From: Aquifex sp.
GTDB lineage: Bacteria > Aquificota > Aquificia > Aquificales > Aquificaceae
Direction: 5' to 3'
Assembly: GCA_003978875.1 (NCBI GenBank)
Contig: QNXQ01000124.1
Coordinates: 1-7,822, forward strand
DNA: 7,822 nt
Of the stretch, positions 1 to 4,848 are shown piece by piece. A program made the position numbers and the translations under genes. The first letter of the stretch is position 1; every line of letters begins with the position of its first letter. A model generated the notes under the pieces. That model was not told the origin of the DNA, searched no databases, and saw only the letters and a program-made list of their open reading frames with translations.

Positions 1-1
1 T

Positions 2-85
2 ACTGGAAATGTAGGAATTGGAACGGCGAGTCCATCGCAAAAATTAGAAGTTAATGGAAAGTTCAATAGAGGAAAAAATAATTAA
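2..85 (+). CDS. C-terminal end of a phage fibre/spike-like protein (5' partial)
   Basis: The frame starting at base 2 is open from the window edge to a TAA at 83-85 and reads TGNVGIGTASPSQKLEVNG followed by eight more residues. The pattern GNVGIGTxSPxxKLEVNG is a very common signature near the C-terminus of phage tail fibres, spikes and related trimeric adhesins. It is usually followed by a roughly 100-residue intramolecular chaperone (peptidase S74) domain. Here the protein stops eight residues after the motif, so that domain is absent. The last 32 bases overlap the start of the next gene in another frame. The likely role is host recognition on the virion surface, but only about 27 residues are visible. 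The motif is seen directly; the role is inferred from the family. Confidence 0.6.
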   Translation, partial: TGNVGIGTASPSQKLEVNGKFNRGKNN

Positions 86-257
86 CGGGGAGCGGGTTTT
101 TACTATCAGGGAAGTAGCCAAACTTATTAGGCGTTCCTATAGAAGAACATGGGAGCTTATAGCCATTGAAGGAAAAATTAAGGCTGTTAAAGTAGGGCGT
201 GTTTATTTAGTTCCTGAAAGTTCTTTAAAAGATTTCCTCAGGAGGTCAAAGGTATGA
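54..257 (+). CDS. Small excisionase/MerR-type helix-turn-helix DNA-binding protein
   Basis: This is a 67-residue protein. Residues 16-63 (FTIREVAKLI, then an RRSYRRTWELI helix, then a KAVKVGRVYLVPESSLKDFL wing and helix) match the winged helix-turn-helix of the excisionase/MerR-like HTH_17 group. Such proteins bind DNA as recombination directionality factors, replication accessory factors or small repressors. The ATG at 54 has only a weak ribosome site and lies inside the end of the fibre gene. The stop overlaps the next start by four bases (ATGA), so the two are probably translationally coupled. A tyrosine recombinase and repeat arrays lie downstream, so an Xis-like or array-binding role is plausible, but which repeat it binds cannot be told from sequence. 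Confidence 0.8.
   Translation: MESSIEEKIINGERVFTIREVAKLIRRSYRRTWELIAIEGKIKAVKVGRVYLVPESSLKDFLRRSKV
240..246 (+). promoter_or_regulatory. Shine-Dalgarno site for the 394-residue gene
   Basis: AGGAGGT lies seven bases before the ATG at 254 and inside the end of the preceding helix-turn-helix gene. It fixes the start of the 394-residue protein. Confidence 0.8.
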
Positions 258-1438
258 GTGAATTCAAGCCTTTAGAAGAATTTGAAAGCTTAGAAGAAGC
301 TTTAGAAGTTTTAAGAGGTGATGTAAAAGCAATAAAGATTTTAAGAGATGGAAAGTATTTAGCTACAGTTTATCCTGAAGAGATAGAAGGTTGGGACATT
401 CAGGAATGGCTAAAGGAAAAATACGGCGGTGGAAAATACACACTTCAGCTTATAAAGAAAGATGGAAAATTCGGAAAGAGTTTTACTTTCATGATAGAAG
501 GAAAACCTAAAGAGGTTTCCGAGATTTCCCATTCTGACCCTGCCATTAGCGTATTGGTGGAACAGCTGAAGGAGCTGAAGGAAGAAATTAGAAGACTAAA
601 AGGAAAGGAAGAGGGAGACATCTTTAAATACCTTCTTGAGATGGAAAAGCAAAACAGGGACGAGATTTTTAAACTCTTTCTTGAGCTTATCAAGAGCAAA
701 GAAGAAAAAAGAAGCTCGTTTATTGAGGGATTACTAAAGGAAGCCATAAAAAACCCTCAACTTATCGGAGCTATCGGAACAGGTGTTTATAAGCTTATCA
801 AAACCTTGATGGCTAAAAAAGATGATCTCGTAGAACTTATCAAGATAGCAAAGGATGACCCAGAACTTAAAGGAGTTATCTCGGAAGTCCTTAGTGCAAA
901 ATACGGCGTAAAAGGTGATTTCTTGAGTGCCATATTTGAAAATCCAGAGCTTATAAACAAATTCCTTGACACTTTGAACAATCTCCTTTCTAAAAGACAG
1001 GTATCTAACCGAGTATCTAACCAGTATCTAACTCCAGTATCTAACTCGGTATCTAACCAGTTAGATTATGGTCCTACGGGTAATCTAACCGATAATCTAA
1101 CCCAGTCATCTAACGATAATCTAACTGGTAATCTAACCGAGGAAGAAGGAGAGGGAGAAATAGAAGAGGGAAGTATTTTAGGAGTTTTGTTAAAGGTGTT
1201 TAACCTTTTGGCTCAGAACTTGGGAAGCGAGGAGATACTAAAAAACCTGAGTGAAACGGAAAAGATTACGCTAAAGGAGTATTTAAGTGAAACAGGAATA
1301 GAAAACTCCATAGAGCTTATAGGAGTTTTAAAGGCTTCGGGAATTCCGAAAGAGTACATAGAGCCATTAAAAGAAAAGAAAACGGTAATAGACGAGATAA
1401 TAGGACGTTTAACCGCTACGGAAAATACGGTACCCTGA
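254..1438 (+). CDS. Protein of unknown family carrying DNA repeats in its gene; candidate replication/partition protein
   Basis: I do not recognise the family of this 394-residue protein. Residues 1-90 form a small alpha/beta region with a glycine-rich turn and beta strands (EKYGGGKYTLQLIKKDGKF, then FTFMIEG at 78-83). Residues 96-118 are a heptad-like coiled coil. Residues 120-246 are mostly helical, with a hydrophobic patch around 168-186. Residues 250-296 are a low-complexity linker of SN and NLT units, encoded by an ATCTAAC repeat array. An acidic stretch (297-306) and a helical C-terminal domain follow. The linker looks like a by-product of DNA repeats, much as phage lambda O carries its origin iterons inside its own gene. 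That comparison, together with the adjacent helix-turn-helix and recombinase genes, suggests a role in replication or partition. This is inference; no helicase or polymerase motif is seen. The last codons run into the second repeat array. Confidence 0.75.
   Translation: MSEFKPLEEFESLEEALEVLRGDVKAIKILRDGKYLATVYPEEIEGWDIQEWLKEKYGGGKYTLQLIKKDGKFGKSFTFMIEGKPKEVSEISHSDPAISVLVEQLKELKEEIRRLKGKEEGDIFKYLLEMEKQNRDEIFKLFLELIKSKEEKRSSFIEGLLKEAIKNPQLIGAIGTGVYKLIKTLMAKKDDLVELIKIAKDDPELKGVISEVLSAKYGVKGDFLSAIFENPELINKFLDTLNNLLSKRQVSNRVSNQYLTPVSNSVSNQLDYGPTGNLTDNLTQSSNDNLTGNLTEEEGEGEIEEGSILGVLLKVFNLLAQNLGSEEILKNLSETEKITLKEYLSETGIENSIELIGVLKASGIPKEYIEPLKEKKTVIDEIIGRLTATENTVP
1003..1137 (+). repeat. ATCTAAC iteron-like array, ten direct copies in two groups of five
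   Basis: Exact ATCTAAC copies start at 1003, 1015, 1026, 1039, 1051 and at 1083, 1095, 1108, 1119, 1131. Spacings are 12, 11, 13, 12 in the first group and 12, 13, 11, 12 in the second, so both groups span the same length. One inverted copy, GTTAGAT, lies at 1060-1066 between the groups. The array is inside a coding region, but the copies fall in two reading frames (read as SN or as LT). The DNA word is therefore conserved rather than the peptide. This is how protein-binding iterons of origins or centromere-like sites look. Which protein binds is unknown. Confidence 0.85.
1051..1066. repeat. Palindrome within the ATCTAAC array
   Basis: The fifth ATCTAAC (1051-1057), the two bases CA, and the inverted copy GTTAGAT (1060-1066) form a 7-base perfect inverted repeat. 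It is the only inverted unit and sits between the two five-copy groups. It could bind a dimer or mark the centre of the site. Confidence 0.7.
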
Positions 1439-1518
1439 CGGTAAACCGACGGTGAACTGACGGTGAACTAACGGTGTCCGCACGGTAGGGAGTCGTTAAC
1501 GGGACGGTAAGGGACGGT
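1427..1518 (+). repeat. ACGGT array with an 11-base period
   Basis: Exact ACGGT words start at 1427, 1438, 1449, 1460, 1471, 1482, 1504 and 1514. The steps are 11 bases throughout except the last (10), with a degenerate unit TCGTT at 1493 filling the one double step. The fullest units read ACGGTGAACTG. The array begins inside the end of the 394-residue gene, supplies its TGA stop, and fills most of the intergenic gap. An inverted copy (ACCGT, 1552-1556) lies beyond the palindrome. An 11-base step puts every copy on nearly the same face of the helix, as expected for cooperative protein binding. Candidate roles are origin iterons, arm-type recombinase/accessory sites, or an operator. Confidence 0.85.
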
Positions 1519-1543
1519 TGAACAAAATAGCCATTTTGTTCAA
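1518..1543. other. Perfect 11-base inverted repeat; candidate recombinase core site or operator
   Basis: Arms TTGAACAAAAT (1518-1528) and ATTTTGTTCAA (1533-1543) are exact inverse complements around AGCC. Read as 10-base arms with a 6-base centre, or 9-base arms with an 8-base centre, this has the geometry of a tyrosine-recombinase crossover site (dif, lox, attP core). It ends 33 bases before the likely recombinase start. It is bounded on the left by the last ACGGT repeat and on the right by an inverted copy of ACGGTT at 1551-1556. Other readings are an operator over the recombinase promoter or an RNA hairpin. A simple intrinsic terminator is less likely because the stem is AT-rich and no T-run follows. 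Confidence 0.6.
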
Positions 1544-1564
1544 TTTATCAAACCGTTGATTTTC

Positions 1565-1570
1565 AAGGAG
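1565..1570 (+). promoter_or_regulatory. Shine-Dalgarno site for the recombinase gene
   Basis: AAGGAG lies six bases before the ATG at 1577. This favours that ATG over a TTG at 1556, whose frame would run through the ribosome site itself. Confidence 0.75.
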
Positions 1571-1576
1571 TTTAAA

Positions 1577-2104
1577 ATGCTCAGGCTTGAAAAAATACCC
1601 ACATGGGAAGAGGTAAAAGATTTCTGGAGACAGGCAACGGAATTATACAGCTCGGGAAAACTTGAGCTTAGGGATTATTTATTTTTCGGTTTTGTTTTTT
1701 TCACAGGTTGCAGGATTTCCGAGATTTTGAATATACGGAAAGAAGATATAAATCCTAAACGCTCGGTCGCTATCATCCGACAACTTAAGAAAAGGAAAGA
1801 GGTTAAACGAGAGGTTATTATCCCTGAGTTTTTGAAGGGAGATTTAAAGGTTTATTTAGAGGGATTGAAAGAAAATGAGAAACTTTTTCCCTTTGCAAGA
1901 AATACCGCATATCTCAAAGTAAAAGAGTTTACAGGTTTCAATCCTCACGCTTTTAGACATACCTTTGCTATTGAAATTCTGAAAAGAACCGATAACCTCG
2001 AGTATGCAAGAAGGCTCTTAGGACACTCGAATTACAACACCCTTAAGCATTATTTGGATTTTACGGTTGAAGACATCAAGGATAAGCTTGGAGGAATGTT
2101 TTAA
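1577..2104 (+). CDS. Short (catalytic-domain-only) tyrosine recombinase/integrase
   Basis: This 175-residue protein cuts and rejoins DNA at a specific site through a phosphotyrosine link. The active-site set of the family is complete: Arg46 in TGCRISE, a lysine in the KKRK hairpin (71-74), His124 and Arg127 in PHAFRH, His150 in LLGHSN, and the nucleophile Tyr159 in KHYLDF. Usual XerC/D-like enzymes are about 300 residues, with an N-terminal core-binding domain of about 100. Here only some 35 residues precede the catalytic fold, so that domain is missing or replaced by a partner. The start was chosen from the AAGGAG at 1565-1570; a TTG at 1556 would add seven residues. An inverted repeat and the ACGGT array lie directly upstream, and a helix-turn-helix protein precedes them. 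Integration/excision or dimer resolution are both possible. The gene ends in a four-base overlap with the convergent gene on the other strand. Confidence 0.93.
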   Translation: MLRLEKIPTWEEVKDFWRQATELYSSGKLELRDYLFFGFVFFTGCRISEILNIRKEDINPKRSVAIIRQLKKRKEVKREVIIPEFLKGDLKVYLEGLKENEKLFPFARNTAYLKVKEFTGFNPHAFRHTFAIEILKRTDNLEYARRLLGHSNYNTLKHYLDFTVEDIKDKLGGMF

Positions 2105-2808
2105 GGTTTTTCATAGAAGATTATCACGCCTTTGAACTTCTTTCCTTCTTTTACATAAAAGATATAAAGGTTTTTGTGCTTCTTTTTCAGCTCCTTTATA
2201 AACTTTTCCCATTCTTTTCCTTTGACTTTCAAGGTTTTTAATCTTTCCCAAATGGGTTTAGTTTTGGTTTTCCGGGAGCTTCTTTTTGGAACTGGAACCA
2301 GTTTTGATTTACCTCTACGAGGCTTCTTTTTTTCTCCCTTTTCTTCCTTTTTCTTTTCTATTAAAACTACTTCCACATCGGGAAGGTTTGAAAGGCTTCT
2401 TATTTCTTCTTCTACAGTCAAAAGCTCTAAAACATCGGAAGGAAGGAGCATATACTTTCCTTCTATGTCTTTGTAGGCTCCAATTACTTCACGCCAAACA
2501 TCCGTTATTTTCCAGCCTAACCTTTTCCTTAAATACGTTTCTATCGCTTTATCTAATGTGGTTTCCGCATACTTGCCTTTTTTCTTGAGTTTGAGGTTAA
2601 AGTAATCTAAAAAATCTTCCCATGTGTCGGGAGATATACCGCTTCTTGTTATGGCTTCCCTTATCTCCCTTGCTAAAGCCTTATAATTCCTGAGGCTTAC
2701 CTTTGGGATTTTGGGAAGTTCTACGTAAACCTTTTCCTTTTTCTTTTCCTCTAAGCTCTCCTCTAAGGCTTCTATTTCTTCTATTGTGAAGTTTTTAAGA
2801 AGTTTCAT
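2101..2808 (-). CDS. Basic two-domain protein of unknown function
   Basis: I do not recognise this 235-residue protein. Residues 1-150 are mainly helical and charged, with a leucine/glutamate-rich start (TIEEIEALEESLEEKKKE). Residues 151-186 form a very basic, Pro/Lys/Arg/Ser-rich linker (KKKPRRGKSK and following). Residues 187-235 look like a small alpha/beta domain ending in strands (LYIFYVKEG, KGVIIFYEK). The basic linker suggests contact with nucleic acid or membrane, but nothing identifies a function. It is the last gene of the minus-strand block. Its ATG overlaps the stop of the 54-residue gene upstream (ATGA), and it has no Shine-Dalgarno of its own, so it is probably translated by coupling. 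Its stop codon overlaps the end of the convergent recombinase gene. Confidence 0.8.
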   Translation of the reverse strand: MKLLKNFTIEEIEALEESLEEKKKEKVYVELPKIPKVSLRNYKALAREIREAITRSGISPDTWEDFLDYFNLKLKKKGKYAETTLDKAIETYLRKRLGWKITDVWREVIGAYKDIEGKYMLLPSDVLELLTVEEEIRSLSNLPDVEVVLIEKKKEEKGEKKKPRRGKSKLVPVPKRSSRKTKTKPIWERLKTLKVKGKEWEKFIKELKKKHKNLYIFYVKEGKKFKGVIIFYEKP

Positions 2809-2969
2809 TTTTTCGCTGGCTTTTGCTTTTTGTAGATGTTTAGATACACGCCGAAATCCTCAACAGTGTATTTTTGCTTTTTATATCTTTGTGCAAGTTT
2901 TAAAGCTTCTTCCCTTTCAAAGTTGCCTTTAAATTCTCCTTCTACGAATACCTGAACTTTCCTTTTCAT
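2805..2969 (-). CDS. 54-residue basic protein, unknown function
   Basis: The minus strand from the ATG at 2969 to the TGA at 2805 encodes 54 residues beginning MKRKVQVFVEGEFKGN and ending KKQKPAKK. It has a good Shine-Dalgarno (GAGGAGGT) about six bases before the ATG. Its stop overlaps the start of the next gene as ATGA, and it fills what would otherwise be a 170-base hole in a tightly packed operon. The N-terminus looks like a beta hairpin, followed by a helix (REEALKLAQRYKKQ) and a basic tail. The family is not recognised. The ribosome site and overlap make it a likely real gene. Confidence 0.8.
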   Translation of the reverse strand: MKRKVQVFVEGEFKGNFEREEALKLAQRYKKQKYTVEDFGVYLNIYKKQKPAKK

Positions 2970-2981
2970 TTCAGAACCTCC

Positions 2982-3410
2982 TCAGGCTACATGTTTTTTC
3001 TTGCCGTAAAGCCATACGACATTTTGAGGCTTTTCAGGGTCAAGGTCAAAGTGAATAAAACTCCTTGCTATCCCTATTCTTTTTATGCCTTTAGAAAGCA
3101 GGAAGCTTAAAATCTTGTGTCTGTCTTTTGAGTTTGAAGCTTTTACATCCACAGCATAGCCCTTTACGTGTGCAGAATTGGGAACCCCTCCTATTCTCTT
3201 GTTGTGAACTTTACACCTGTAGGCTGAAGTAATGATTACAGGCTTTTTAAGGTGTTCCCTTAGCTCTTCCAATATATCTATTAAGGAATTGTGAATGAGG
3301 ATTTTTCCACAATGCTTACATCTGAATTCTTCAGCCCTGAAGTGTTTTATACCTTTTTCTCGTATGTATTTCCTTACTTCATCATCTTTCAGTAGCATCA
3401 GGTTAAACAT
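2982..3410 (-). CDS. M15-type zinc peptidase (phage endolysin-like L,D-/D,D-peptidase)
   Basis: This 142-residue protein matches the peptidase M15A/M15_3 fold, which cuts peptide stems of peptidoglycan. The zinc-site pattern is visible: SAYR at 62-65, then SAHVKGYAVDV with His81 and Asp88, and FIHFD with His120. An N-terminal FRCKHCGK (Cys31, Cys34) resembles half of a zinc ribbon and is often seen in short phage members. No signal peptide is seen, so release would depend on a holin-like partner or on assembly into the virion. An ATG nine bases upstream (3419) is also possible, but the GGAGG site abuts it and is correctly spaced for 3410. It lies two bases after the transglycosylase stop, giving two wall-cutting enzymes of different chemistry side by side. 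Confidence 0.88.
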   Translation of the reverse strand: MFNLMLLKDDEVRKYIREKGIKHFRAEEFRCKHCGKILIHNSLIDILEELREHLKKPVIITSAYRCKVHNKRIGGVPNSAHVKGYAVDVKASNSKDRHKILSFLLSKGIKRIGIARSFIHFDLDPEKPQNVVWLYGKKKHVA

Positions 3411-3412
3411 TT

Positions 3413-3874
3413 TTAGCATCCTCCGAATCTTTTCACTCTCGTAAGATAGTTGTAATTTCTTTTACCTCTTAAAACGTTTCCGATGCCTATGTTGTAAGCT
3501 TGAATTGCTAAATCCCAGTTCTTTAAACGGTTGTAAAGCCATCTAAGATATGCAGAGCTTGCCCTTGCCTGAAGCCTTAAATCTTTTTTAACTTCTTCCC
3601 AATTCATTCCGATGGTTTTCACAGCTCCACGAGTAAGCCCGAAAGCTCCATAGCTTACACCATCAGGATGGAAGCGGTAAAACCATTTGGGATTTAATGA
3701 GCTTTCGGTTTTCGCTATTCCTAAAAGTATGCATTCAGGGACAGAATAACGCTTCGCTTCTTGCCTTATTATCTCTTTGATGTCAGGAGTGTTTAAAGCT
3801 TTTGCGTTTGAGTTTCTTTTGAGGAAAAACAAAAGCCCTAAGCCCAAGAGTAGCCACGGAAACGCCTTTCTCAT
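3413..3874 (-). CDS. Membrane-anchored lytic transglycosylase (SLT/lysozyme-like fold)
   Basis: This 153-residue protein would cleave the glycan strands of peptidoglycan. Residues 7-19 (WLLLGLGLLFFLK) form a membrane anchor or uncleaved signal. The SLT domain follows: the catalytic Glu57 in AKTESSLNP, the SYGAFGLT motif at 74-81 (usual form S-x-GA-x-GLMQ), a helix AYLRWLYNRL, and the AYNIG motif at 126-130 (usual form AYNAG). The usual Gln of GLMQ is replaced (GLTR), a moderate deviation. The start is supported by GGAGG before the ATG. The N-terminal anchor recalls virion-borne transglycosylases of membrane-containing phages, such as PRD1 P7, used for entry. It could equally be part of a lysis set with its neighbours, the XhlA-like protein and the M15 peptidase. 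Confidence 0.88.
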   Translation of the reverse strand: MRKAFPWLLLGLGLLFFLKRNSNAKALNTPDIKEIIRQEAKRYSVPECILLGIAKTESSLNPKWFYRFHPDGVSYGAFGLTRGAVKTIGMNWEEVKKDLRLQARASSAYLRWLYNRLKNWDLAIQAYNIGIGNVLRGKRNYNYLTRVKRFGGC

Positions 3875-3877
3875 TTT

Positions 3878-4078
3878 TTAGCCTCCGAATATCTTTTGTG
3901 CTATGGCTTCAATAGATATCCCTACGGTTGTGCCAATGGACACTCCCACGCCCGTATAAAAAGCGATTTTGACCTCAAGCCTTCTTACTCTTTCTTTAAG
4001 CTCTTCTACTTCCTTCTCTAATTTCTCTATTCTTGCGGAAAGCTCTCCGAATTCCTTGTAAAATTCCCTTTCATCCAT
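3878..4078 (-). CDS. XhlA/holin-like coiled-coil membrane protein
   Basis: This is a 66-residue protein. Residues 8-36 form a strongly charged heptad coiled coil (ARIEKLEKEVEELKERVRRLE), followed by one hydrophobic segment at 38-62 (FYTGVGVSIGTTVGISIEAIA) and a short tail. This order, coiled coil then one C-terminal membrane helix, is that of the phage XhlA hemolysin/holin-partner group. Its place directly before a transglycosylase and a peptidase fits a lysis role at the inner membrane. The membrane segment is Gly/Thr/Ser-rich and weakly hydrophobic. A virion membrane protein is the alternative. The ribosome site AGGAGG lies about six bases before the ATG. Confidence 0.7.
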   Translation of the reverse strand: MDEREFYKEFGELSARIEKLEKEVEELKERVRRLEVKIAFYTGVGVSIGTTVGISIEAIAQKIFGG

Positions 4079-4091
4079 TTCCGCCCTCCTC

Positions 4092-4451
4092 CTATATTTC
4101 CACCATCGAAATGTGAACCATTACGTTAAACTCCCTTCCCTCTTCTACTTTTGCCTGAACTACTAAGGAGATTTCACCCGTAAGCCTCAGAGGTTCCGCA
4201 AAATCCACTTTGTAGCCCGATAACGCCCCTTCGCTCATGCAATCTATAACGCCTTTGGTTATCCCGTTTTCTTTGATTGCTACCGAGTAAGGAAATTCCG
4301 AAAGCCTCCATATTCCTATCCTTTTTCTTTTGACATCTGTGAAAATCTCTATCGTTTCTATCTTTACCATTCTGTTAGTGGAGATAATTAACTTTTCTTG
4401 AGGCTCGGAAGAGGTTAAAGTAAAAGGAATAGCCTTAGCGTATAGCCTCAT
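4092..4451 (-). CDS. Small beta-rich protein, probable virion component (third of three)
   Basis: I do not recognise this 119-residue protein by family. Alternating hydrophobic residues predict mostly beta strands (EKLIIST, MVKIETIEIF, RIGIWRL, LRLTGEISLVVQAKV, FNVMVHISMVEI). No signal, membrane helix or catalytic motif is seen. Its C-terminal half has the same order as the two genes before it: a strand, a short charged loop, then a final strand ending in V-x-I/V-E. The gene has a clear ribosome site (GAGGTGG) and a 12-base gap to its upstream neighbour. Position between membrane proteins and lysis genes makes a structural role the best guess. A small capsid or vertex protein is possible but unproved. 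Confidence 0.75.
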   Translation of the reverse strand: MRLYAKAIPFTLTSSEPQEKLIISTNRMVKIETIEIFTDVKRKRIGIWRLSEFPYSVAIKENGITKGVIDCMSEGALSGYKVDFAEPLRLTGEISLVVQAKVEEGREFNVMVHISMVEI

Positions 4452-4463
4452 CTTACCACCTCA

Positions 4464-4835
4464 TTATTGATTTTGGTTTTGGTTGTTTTCCTTCTTCTCT
4501 TCCTTCTCTATCACTCCCACAAAGGTAATTACTATCTCAGTGGGTAGGTTCTGAATTCCCGTTAAATCCACCTCTACATCTAAAGAGGTTGTAATTTCTA
4601 CCTCTGCGGGAAACTCAAATTTCTTTTCAAGAGTGTCAAAAACGAAACAGGGGAGAGGGTTTTTCCCGAAAATGGAACGGTTATTGTCTTTCACATCAAG
4701 GTATCCAACGGTAAGGTTAGAGTAAATAGCAAGGAGTTTAAAGTTTCTCGGAACTAAAATAGTGTCCCGATTGATAGAAGCAACAGGAGAACGGATTACG
4801 CTATTTACAACGTAAGGCTCTCTTTTCCTATCCAT
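4464..4835 (-). CDS. Small beta-rich protein, probable virion component (second of three)
   Basis: This 123-residue protein is of unknown family. The core (about residues 25-110) is a run of predicted beta strands (NFKLLAIYSNLTVGYLDV, KKFEFPAEVEITTSLDVEVDL, TEIVITFVGVIE). It ends in a hydrophilic tail of Glu, Lys, Asn and Gln (113-123) that is probably disordered. The strand pattern resembles those of its two neighbours, with a final strand of I-V-I-T-F-V-G-V-I-E type. It has no membrane segment and no enzyme motif. Intergenic distances of about 12 bases on both sides suggest that the three are made together, as expected for virion subunits. Confidence 0.75.
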   Translation of the reverse strand: MDRKREPYVVNSVIRSPVASINRDTILVPRNFKLLAIYSNLTVGYLDVKDNNRSIFGKNPLPCFVFDTLEKKFEFPAEVEITTSLDVEVDLTGIQNLPTEIVITFVGVIEKEEKKENNQNQNQ

Positions 4836-4848
4836 AGCCTACCCCTCA

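Noticed and set aside
445..981. Minus-strand open frames opposite the 394-residue gene
   Set aside because: They are Ser/Phe/Leu-rich shadows of a Glu/Lys-rich gene, with no ribosome sites and out of keeping with the operon.
1003..1137. CRISPR array
   Set aside because: Repeats are only 7 bases with 4-6 base gaps, lie inside a coding region, and there are no spacers of CRISPR size or cas genes.
1518..1543. Intrinsic terminator of the 394-residue gene
   Set aside because: The stem is AT-rich apart from two G-C pairs and lacks a following T-run. A protein-binding or recombination site fits its exact symmetry and position better, though a transcript end was not excluded.
1556..1558. TTG start for the recombinase
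   Set aside because: The AAGGAG site lies downstream of it and is correctly spaced for the ATG at 1577.
2174..2588. Plus-strand open frames opposite the 235-residue gene
   Set aside because: They are Phe/Ser/Leu-rich mirror frames of a Lys/Glu-rich gene with no domain pattern.
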